Positions 1 through 4,394 of a stretch of 7,155 nt of DNA are shown piece by piece. The stretch covers positions 1 through 7,155 of the forward strand of contig CALAVF010000199.1 in assembly GCA_937892315.1 (NCBI GenBank), given 5' to 3'. Numbering within the stretch: position 1 is the first letter of the stretch; each line of letters opens with the position of its first letter. The notes below the pieces were generated by a model that did not search any database, had not been told where the DNA came from, and worked only from the letters and a program-made list of their open reading frames with translations. The position numbers and the translations under genes are program-made. This DNA is from an uncultured Prevotellaceae bacterium. GTDB taxonomy: Bacteria; Bacteroidota; Bacteroidia; Bacteroidales; Bacteroidaceae.

Positions 1-73
1 AGAGTCGGGGCAGGGAGGGGAATGGAGGGGGTGCCATTGGGGAGATGGGCACAAATGGGTCATGTAAAAATAA
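1..73. other. G-rich noncoding tract with clustered G-runs
   Basis: No convincing reading frame is seen here on either strand. The plus strand carries runs of three or more G at 7-10, 13-15, 17-20, 27-31, 39-42 and 47-49. The first four runs are separated by loops of 2, 1 and 6 nt, which meets the usual G3+N1-7 pattern for a possible G-quadruplex. A 5-bp stem GTGCC/GGCAC (31-35 with 48-52) is a competing fold. The tract is the left edge of the window, so it may be the end of a longer spacer. A roughly complementary C-rich tract lies after the second HU gene (1488-1502). Confidence 0.4.
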
Positions 74-173
74 AATTCATGAATAATTCGTGGGTAATTC
101 ATGGAAATTCGTGTTTTATCATAAACATAAATTATCATGAATTAACCATGAATTTTTCATGAATTATTTGTGG
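74..173. repeat. Inverted array of AATTCRTG units in helical phase
   Basis: Four forward units AATTC(A/G)TG start at 74, 85, 96 and 106, so the spacing is 11, 11 and 10 nt. After an AT-rich centre, three copies of the reverse complement CATGAATT start at 136, 147 and 158, exactly 11 nt apart. A degenerate forward segment at 157-173 matches 77-93 at 15 of 17 positions. Position 75-84 is a perfect 10-bp palindrome, ATTCATGAAT. The spacing is close to one DNA helical turn, so all units would face one side of the helix. From general memory, similar AATTCRTG-type repeats are scattered through Bacteroides/Prevotella spacers, but I cannot verify that here. Function is unknown: structural repeat, protein-binding array, or a decayed mobile repeat. 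Confidence 0.6.
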
Positions 174-232
174 TTATACTTATGAGATTTCTGGGTGGAA
201 AACAAAAAAGTTATCATTTTTTCTGCAAAATA

Positions 233-264
233 TTTGTTTGTTAGAAAATTTTTCTGTAACTTTG
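233..264 (+). promoter_or_regulatory. Bacteroidota-type promoter for the first HU gene
   Basis: The -7 element TAACTTTG (257-264) fits TAnnTTTG exactly. A -33 TTTG (233-236) lies 20 nt upstream, within the 19-21 nt spacing described for the primary sigma factor of Bacteroides. A second TTTG at 237-240 has a poorer spacing (16 nt). Transcription would start near 270-272 and leave a leader of about 90 nt before the ATG at 361. Confidence 0.7.
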
Positions 265-297
265 CGGCGTGATTAGAAAAAAAATGGATGTCCACTA

Positions 298-340
298 CAC
301 AAAAACAAATGTCTGACCACAAAAAAACGAATGTCTAACC
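298..340 (+). repeat. Tandem 22-nt leader repeat before the first HU gene
   Basis: The 14-mer at 305-318 (ACAAATGTCTGACC) recurs at 327-340 as ACGAATGTCTAACC, 12 of 14 identical and 22 nt apart; both copies are preceded by A-rich sequence. The copies lie in the predicted 5' untranslated region. The 13-mer AAAAAACGAATGT (322-334) is found again just before the second HU gene (966-978). This could be a site for autoregulation or a ribosome-loading A-rich leader; the sequence does not decide. Confidence 0.5.
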
Positions 341-360
341 CTTAAAAACAAAAGAAAACT

Positions 361-774
361 ATGGCAGTTAAAGGTAAAATCCGCATCCGCAAGACCACGC
401 AGAAGTTGGGCTACCTGGATGAGAAGCCTACGGTGTACCGCATCCGCACGCTGACCATGCCCGTCATCACGGGCGAGAACCTGGTGCAGTATGTGGCGAA
501 GTCGGCAAACGTGCCGGTGAGTTCCATCCGTGCGGCAGTCGCCGCCATCGCTCAGGGCATCTGCTACTTTGTCATCAACGGTCACGCCGTGCATTTCAAC
601 AACTTCGGCACGTTCCACCTGAAGATGCAGTACAAGGTTGCCCAGACCGAGGAGGAGTGCACCACGAAGAACATCAAGCGGCTCGTGCCCGAGTTCATCG
701 CCCACCGTGCGCTGCTCGACCAGTTGATGGCCATCTCGTTTGAGACCTACGACACGGTGTCCTTGCAGGACTAA
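361..774 (+). CDS. HU family DNA-binding protein (HU-HIG type)
   Basis: This is a 137-residue protein of the divergent Bacteroidota HU-like group (HU-HIG). These are dimeric histone-like proteins expected to bind and bend DNA in the nucleoid. Support comes from the basic N-terminus (residues 2-16), the LGYL-x2-KPTVY segment (17-25), the helical stretch 38-68 and the core YFVINGHAVHF followed by NFGTFHL (69-87). This last stretch matches the end of the HU helical body and the start of the beta arm. The classic HU arm-tip Arg-Asn-Pro motif is not visible, which is usual for this group. The start follows an A-rich leader with no clear Shine-Dalgarno, as is common in this phylum. It has its own promoter at 233-264. 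A related but clearly diverged paralogue lies 208 nt downstream. This copy lacks the Gly/acidic tail of its neighbour. Its specific role is unknown. Confidence 0.88.
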   Translation: MAVKGKIRIRKTTQKLGYLDEKPTVYRIRTLTMPVITGENLVQYVAKSANVPVSSIRAAVAAIAQGICYFVINGHAVHFNNFGTFHLKMQYKVAQTEEECTTKNIKRLVPEFIAHRALLDQLMAISFETYDTVSLQD

Positions 775-776
775 AA

Positions 777-939
777 ACCACAGATTGCACAGATTACACG
801 GATTTGCTTGACAATTAGAGGCAGAATTACACAGATTTTTCAAAAGCCCCGCAGGGCTTCATCTGTGAAAATCTGAAAAAATCCGAGTAATAGCCAAAAA
901 CATACGACAAAAATCTGTGGAATCTGCGTAATCTGTGGT
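777..939. repeat. Nested inverted element with 9-nt CAGATT array
   Basis: The left arm (777-805) has CAGATT or CGGATT at 781, 790 and 799. The right arm (911-939) has AATCTG at 912, 921 and 930. Both have an exact 9-nt period, and the arms pair at 25 of 29 positions. Inside, 832-842 pairs with 866-875 (one extra base), and at the centre AAGCCC (844-849) pairs with GGGCTT (854-859) around a CGCA loop. The whole element could form a cruciform or, in RNA, a long hairpin. It starts three bases after the first HU stop codon. TAAAA occurs immediately outside the left arm (772-776) and one base outside the right arm (941-945), which could be a target duplication or chance in AT-rich DNA. CACAGATTA-like repeats are, from memory, widespread in Bacteroides/Prevotella spacers. 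The central hairpin lacks a following T-run, so it is not a good terminator. Confidence 0.7.
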
Positions 940-965
940 GTAAAAAAGACTTTCAGTATCAACTT

Positions 966-978
966 AAAAAACGAATGT
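966..978 (+). promoter_or_regulatory. Leader motif shared by both HU genes
   Basis: AAAAAACGAATGT is an exact 13-nt match to 322-334 in the leader of the first HU gene. Here it ends 4 nt before the ATG at 983; there it ends 26 nt before the ATG. It contains no Shine-Dalgarno. No TAnnTTTG promoter is evident between the two HU genes. The second gene may therefore be read from the first promoter or from an unrecognised one. Confidence 0.4.
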
Positions 979-982
979 AACT

Positions 983-1486
983 ATGAACAACTCTAAAGCA
1001 CAATTGCCCAGCGTGACGGGGAAGGTGTTGCTCCGCCGCAGCAAGATGAAGTTGGGCTATCTGGAGGGGAAGCCCGAGGTGTGGGGTCTGCACATGCTGC
1101 GTGGCGGCGTGATTGACAACGACGACATCGTGGCATACGCTTCGCAGGCTGCCAACGTGCCTGCCGACAACGTGAACCTGGCTCTGCAGGCGCTGCTGGA
1201 TGCCATCACCTACTTCGTCATCAACGGCCACACGGTGCAGATTCCGGGGCTTGGCTCCATCGGCACCATCACGAACGTGAAGGTGGCTGAGACGCTCGAA
1301 GAGGCGAACGCCGACACCATCGTGAAGACGCACATCCAGTTCTACCCCACCGACCAGGTGCGTGAACTCTGCTCGCTGAAGAACGTGAGCACGGAACTGG
1401 TGAAGTTGGAAGTGCCCGGCACGGCGGACGGCGGCGGCGACAACGAGCCTGCCGAGCCCGACCCCGGGGAGGACACTGGCGACTAA
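983..1486 (+). CDS. HU family DNA-binding protein (HU-HIG type) with acidic tail
   Basis: This 167-residue HU-HIG type protein is a paralogue of the one encoded at 361-774. Shared landmarks are KLGYL-x2-KP (23-31), the helical region 43-77 with AANVPADNV (56-64), and YFVINGHTVQIPGLGSIG (77-94). IPGLGS is the usual start of the HU beta arm. The DNA-binding role is inferred from the family. Residues 147-167 form a low-complexity tail of Gly, Asp, Glu and Pro (three Gly then acidic residues). Such Gly/acidic tails are common in this family and are probably disordered. The ATG at 983 follows the A-rich shared leader motif directly. An upstream inverted repeat element separates it from the first HU gene, and a C-rich tract follows its stop. 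Identity to the first copy is low outside the landmarks, so the duplication looks old. Confidence 0.88.
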   Translation: MNNSKAQLPSVTGKVLLRRSKMKLGYLEGKPEVWGLHMLRGGVIDNDDIVAYASQAANVPADNVNLALQALLDAITYFVINGHTVQIPGLGSIGTITNVKVAETLEEANADTIVKTHIQFYPTDQVRELCSLKNVSTELVKLEVPGTADGGGDNEPAEPDPGEDTGD

Positions 1487-1590
1487 GCCCCTCCCCCTCC
1501 CCTGTCGGAGCAAAAACGGTTTTTTGTCTCTTGTCTCTTTGGTTTTTTCTCCTCACGCACACACGTGATTATTTATATTTATATTTTTAT
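1487..1590. other. C-rich then T-rich spacer after the second HU gene
   Basis: Directly after the stop codon, C-runs at 1488-1491, 1493-1497 and 1499-1502 form a polypyrimidine tract. It is roughly the reverse complement of the G-rich tract at the window start. AAAAAC/GTTTTTT around 1512-1525 can pair weakly and is followed by T-rich sequence. This might end HU transcription, but it lacks a GC stem and I do not call it a terminator. The rest is T-rich, with a repeated GTCTCTT (1526-1539), and holds no supported gene. Confidence 0.35.
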
Positions 1591-1621
1591 TTTGTATTGT
1601 GTTCACTTAGCCGTACCTTTG
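1591..1621 (+). promoter_or_regulatory. Upstream tandem promoter (P1) with overlapping hairpin
   Basis: TTTG (1591-1594), a 19-nt spacer and TACCTTTG (1614-1621) give a full Bacteroidota-type promoter pointing at the ATP-grasp operon. The -7 element is also the left half of an imperfect hairpin, TACC-T-TTGGC with GCCAA-GGTA (1614-1635). This has a 9-bp stem, one bulged T and a TCC loop. The start point (about 1628) would fall inside it. The TCACTTAnCCGTACCTTTG stretch (1603-1621) recurs at 1675-1693 in promoter P2. The two promoters therefore appear to be duplicated. Confidence 0.55.
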
Positions 1622-1661
1622 GCTCCGCCAAGGTACTCGCGTTCGGAAAAACTCAAATAAA

Positions 1662-1693
1662 TTTGTTTTTTCTCTCACTTATCCGTACCTTTG
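1662..1693 (+). promoter_or_regulatory. Proximal promoter (P2) of the ATP-grasp operon
   Basis: TTTG (1662-1665), a 20-nt spacer and TACCTTTG (1686-1693) match the Bacteroidota primary-sigma consensus. Transcription would begin near 1700, leaving a leader of only about 20 nt before the ATG at 1722. That short leader argues against the in-frame TTG at 1704 as the main start. The promoter serves the ATP-grasp, CDP-alcohol transferase and HAD genes, and perhaps the DUF5686 gene. Confidence 0.75.
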
Positions 1694-1721
1694 CACCCAA
1701 AAATTGTGTATCACAAAGGTT

Positions 1722-2600
1722 ATGAGAATTTTAGGTATCAGCAGAGGCACGAAATATTCGCCTAACTTGGCGGAAAAGGATGCGGCTATCTTCACGGCTG
1801 TAGTGGAGGCGTTGAGGGCAAGAGGACACGTGGTGTCAACCATCGGAGAAGAGGATATGACGGGGCATGATTTCTCGCCCTACGACCGTGTGCTGACGAT
1901 GGCTCGCGACGCTTTTTCGCTCGTGATGCTGGAGAAGGACACGGATGCGGCTACTCAGGCGAAGTTCATCAACTCCATCAGCGGCATCCTCGCCTGCACG
2001 AACAAGGCAGCGGTGATGACGCAGATGCTTGAGGCAGGCATTCCGCAGCCGGAGTTTGTGGTTGGCGAAGGAAGGAACCTGATGTGCTGCTCGGTTGAGG
2101 ACAAGAGCGATGTCGTTCCTCCGCTGTGGCTGAAGAACTGCGACGGCAGTGCGGTGGTGGCAGAGGATACGGTGTTTTGCCCCACGAAGGAAGCGTTTGA
2201 CGCGGCTTTCAAGGGCATGGAGGAACGCGGCGTACACCTGTGGGTGGCTCAGGAACATCAGCGAGGCGACCTCGTGAAGTTCTACGGCGTGGAGGGGACG
2301 ACCTTTTTCCGCTGGAACTACGCCAGCCAGGGGCATTCCAAGTTCGGGCTGGAGGCGGTGAACGGCAAGGAGAAGGGTTATGCGTTCAACCCCGAGCGTA
2401 TCAAGTTGTATGCCGACATGATTGCGAAGAAACTGAACGTGCCGATTTATGGGGGCGATGTCATCATCGACGAGGAGGGGGAGTTCTGGTTTATTGACTT
2501 CAACGACTTCCCCAGTTTCTCGAGTTGTCGCGAAGGGGCGGCACAGGCGATTGCGAAGAGATGTGAAATGGAAAATGTAAGATGGAAAATGCAAGGATGA
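1722..2600 (+). CDS. ATP-grasp family carboxylate-amine ligase-like protein
   Basis: This 292-residue soluble protein has the layout of a RimK-like ATP-grasp ligase. Such enzymes use ATP to activate a carboxylate as an acyl phosphate and join it to an amine or similar nucleophile. Residues 1-60 look like the preATP-grasp domain. ACTNKAAVMTQMLEAGIPQPEF (91-112) matches the conserved entry to the ATP-binding half. K138 in PLWLKNCDGSA would bind nucleotide phosphate. Q177-E178 and K186 fit the adenine/ATP strand. GGDVIID (244-250) and the D259-x-N261 motif in FIDFND would bind metal. The true substrate is not visible. ATG at 1722 is preferred over the in-frame TTG at 1704 because promoter P2 lies just upstream. 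The last residues (281-292, CEMENVRWKMQG) are encoded by a 14-bp tandem repeat and are probably not functional. The stop overlaps the next start as ATGA, so translation is likely coupled. Confidence 0.82.
   Translation: MRILGISRGTKYSPNLAEKDAAIFTAVVEALRARGHVVSTIGEEDMTGHDFSPYDRVLTMARDAFSLVMLEKDTDAATQAKFINSISGILACTNKAAVMTQMLEAGIPQPEFVVGEGRNLMCCSVEDKSDVVPPLWLKNCDGSAVVAEDTVFCPTKEAFDAAFKGMEERGVHLWVAQEHQRGDLVKFYGVEGTTFFRWNYASQGHSKFGLEAVNGKEKGYAFNPERIKLYADMIAKKLNVPIYGGDVIIDEEGEFWFIDFNDFPSFSSCREGAAQAIAKRCEMENVRWKMQG
2568..2595 (+). repeat. 14-bp tandem repeat at an operon junction
   Basis: ATGGAAAATGTAAG (2568-2581) is followed at once by ATGGAAAATGCAAG (2582-2595), 13 of 14 identical. The repeat encodes the last codons of the ATP-grasp gene and contains one candidate start (2582) of the next gene, in a different frame. 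The unit is not a multiple of three. Loss of one copy would join the two reading frames without a stop. A gain of one copy with the first sequence would give an early TAA after only a few changed residues. With only two units, length variation is possible but not shown. Confidence 0.7.
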
Positions 2601-3577
2601 AGGAACAGGTAAAATCAACACTCAAATCGAACGACACAGAGGAATGGCTGGACACGGTGTGGACGCGTCCCATCGGCTACGTATGGGCTCGGCTGTTCAA
2701 CCACTATGACATTCACCCCAACACGGTCACCATCATTTCGATGATCATCGGTGCCGCTTCTGCCCTCTTCTTCGTACACGGCAGTTTCCGTACGGAGGGC
2801 ACGGAGGGGCTTGTATGCAACATCATTGCCGTGCTCCTGCTGGCATGGGCAAACTTCTACGACAGCGCCGACGGGCAGTTGGCTCGCATGTCGGGCAAGA
2901 AGACGCAACTGGGCAGAATCCTCGACGGGGCGGCGGGCGACGTGTGGTTTTTCTGCATCTACCACGCCCTGACCATCCGCTTCTACTTCCACCACGACCT
3001 TGAGTTCGAGTGGCTGGGCATTGAGAACACGCAGCGGAACAGCATCGTTGCGACGCTCATCATGTATGCGTTCGCCTGGTTCTCGGGCATCTATTGCCAC
3101 GGACATCAAAGCGGGCTGGCTGACTACTACCGGCAGATTCACCTCTTCTTCCTGAAGGGCAAGGCTGGCAGCGAACTGGACAACTCGGCTCAGCAGAGGA
3201 AACTGTATGAAGAGACACCGTGGAGGGGGAACGTCATTCAGAAACTCTTCCTGCTCAGTTACACGAGTTACACCCGCAATCAGGAAAGGCAGACTCCTGC
3301 CTTTCAGCAGTTGATGGCAAAACTCAGGGAGCGTTACGGAAGCACGGAAAACATTCCGCAGGCTTTCCGCGACGAGTTCCGTGCCTACAGCCTCCCCATG
3401 ATGAAGTGGGCAAACATCCTCACGTTCAACACGCGTGCCATTGCCCTATATGTATCGTGCCTCATCGACTTCCCCTGGTTGTATCTGGCTTTTGAAATCT
3501 TCGTCATGACGGCTCTCTTCTTCTATATGCGTAACACGCACGAGGACTTCTGCAAACTGCTCTGCAGTAAATTGTAA
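2597..3577 (+). CDS. CDP-alcohol phosphatidyltransferase family membrane protein
   Basis: This is a 326-residue integral membrane enzyme of the CDP-OH-P transferase superfamily. Members move a phosphoalcohol group from a CDP-activated donor to an acceptor alcohol, as in phospholipid head-group synthesis. The signature is D89-x2-D92-G93-x2-A96-R97-x8-G106-x3-D110. The next Asp is D115, giving D-x4-D with Gly at the canonical fourth-Asp position (G114). PNTVTIISM (41-49) is the usual start of the first membrane helix. Hydrophobic segments lie near 43-60, 74-88, 116-130, 149-165, 281-295 and 297-311. A polar stretch (about 167-270) makes it longer than simple members of about 200 residues. The start could be the ATG at 2597 (ATGA overlap with the ATP-grasp stop) or the in-frame ATG at 2582, which would add MENAR from the tandem repeat. 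The acceptor and donor are unknown. Confidence 0.83.
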   Translation: MKEQVKSTLKSNDTEEWLDTVWTRPIGYVWARLFNHYDIHPNTVTIISMIIGAASALFFVHGSFRTEGTEGLVCNIIAVLLLAWANFYDSADGQLARMSGKKTQLGRILDGAAGDVWFFCIYHALTIRFYFHHDLEFEWLGIENTQRNSIVATLIMYAFAWFSGIYCHGHQSGLADYYRQIHLFFLKGKAGSELDNSAQQRKLYEETPWRGNVIQKLFLLSYTSYTRNQERQTPAFQQLMAKLRERYGSTENIPQAFRDEFRAYSLPMMKWANILTFNTRAIALYVSCLIDFPWLYLAFEIFVMTALFFYMRNTHEDFCKLLCSKL

Positions 3578-3597
3578 ATGACGAAACAGAGAAACAC

Positions 3598-4335
3598 ATG
3601 ATTCAAGCGATTATTTTTGACTACGGAGGCACGATTGACACGAACTCGCTGCACTGGAGCGAAGTGCTGTGGGAGGGCTACCAGCACGTGGGTGTGCCTG
3701 TCAGCAAAGAAGAGTTCCGCACCAGTTATGTCTTTGCCGAACGTGCCCTCGCCAAGCATCCGTACATCAAGCCTCAACATACGTTTCTCGACCTGCTGAC
3801 CATCAAGTGCGACCTCGAAACGGGCGACCTGGTTCAGCGTGGCATCTGGCAGACGGAAGAAGAGGAGCGTGTACGCCTCAGCAACGCCATTGCCGCCTAT
3901 TGCTACCAGTATGTGCTGAGGGTGTTGGAGGTGAGCCGCCCTGTCATTGCGAAACTGGCGGAGAGGTATCCGCTGGTGCTGGTCAGCAACTTCTACGGGA
4001 ACATCGAGACGATACTTGCCGACTTCCACCTGCAATACTTCAAGCACATCGTGGAGAGTGCGGTAGTGGGCGTTCGCAAACCCGACCCGCAAATCTTCCA
4101 ACTCGGCGTGGATGCCCTGCGGGAAGTCACTGGGAAGACGGCTGATGAACTGCCTGCCAGCGACATCGTCGTGGTGGGCGACAGTTTCTCGAAAGACATC
4201 GTCCCTGCCACCAAGATTGGATGTCAGACGGTGTGGGTGAAAGGCATCGGATGGGGAAATGAAGAGGTGGACGAATCGGTGCCTACACACATTATATATA
4301 ATATAGCGGAACTGCCCCAAGTGTTGGGCTGTTGA
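3598..4335 (+). CDS. HAD family hydrolase with atypical motif I
   Basis: This 245-residue cytoplasmic protein of the haloacid dehalogenase superfamily has a helical cap between motifs I and II (C1 type, subfamily I-like). Motif I is FDYGGT: the nucleophile D8 is present, but the second Asp that acts as acid/base in most HAD phosphatases is Gly (G10). Motif II is S130 in LVLVSN, motif III is K161 in VRKPDP, and motif IV is GDSFSKD with D195 and D200. All but the D+2 position are intact, so the fold and Mg2+ site are credible. Phosphatase activity is less certain. The start lies 20 nt after the preceding stop, consistent with one operon. By context it may act on a phosphorylated intermediate or product of the CDP-alcohol transferase step, which is inference. 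Confidence 0.85.
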   Translation: MIQAIIFDYGGTIDTNSLHWSEVLWEGYQHVGVPVSKEEFRTSYVFAERALAKHPYIKPQHTFLDLLTIKCDLETGDLVQRGIWQTEEEERVRLSNAIAAYCYQYVLRVLEVSRPVIAKLAERYPLVLVSNFYGNIETILADFHLQYFKHIVESAVVGVRKPDPQIFQLGVDALREVTGKTADELPASDIVVVGDSFSKDIVPATKIGCQTVWVKGIGWGNEEVDESVPTHIIYNIAELPQVLGC

Positions 4336-4351
4336 CCCCCGGAGGTGTCAA
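4332..4351 (+). other. Imperfect hairpin after the HAD stop
   Basis: TTGAC (4332-4336) pairs with GTCAA (4347-4351). After one C/T mismatch, two more C-G pairs close a CGGA loop. It overlaps the HAD stop codon and is followed by A-rich rather than T-rich sequence, so it is not a standard terminator. It may be an RNA processing or stability element between the HAD and DUF5686 genes, or chance. No TAnnTTTG promoter is seen in the 59-nt gap, which favours read-through into the next gene. Confidence 0.3.
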
Positions 4352-4394
4352 AAAGAGATTGGTTGAAGAGAAGGATGATTAAGAAAGAAACTTT

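Noticed and set aside
74..173. CRISPR array
   Set aside because: Units are only 8 nt with 2-3 nt between them and they change orientation; there are no spacers and no cas genes.
295..843. 182-codon minus-strand frame over the first HU gene
   Set aside because: Antisense shadow that also crosses the repeat element.
844..859. AAGCCC-CGCA-GGGCTT hairpin as a terminator after the first HU gene
   Set aside because: No T-run follows; it is better explained as the core of the nested inverted element.
1512..1525. AAAAAC/GTTTTTT pairing as a terminator for the HU genes
   Set aside because: All-AT stem with almost no loop and no GC core; too weak to call.
1531..1725. 64-codon plus-strand frame starting at TTG
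   Set aside because: It runs through both promoters and the T-rich spacer; its hydrophobic product reflects T-rich DNA, not a membrane protein.
1836..2621. 261-codon minus-strand open frame opposite the ATP-grasp gene
   Set aside because: Shadow of the clear ATP-grasp gene; no recognisable motifs and no promoter or start signal.
3523..4320. 265-codon minus-strand open frame opposite the HAD gene
   Set aside because: Shadow of a gene with intact HAD motifs II-IV; no supporting features of its own.
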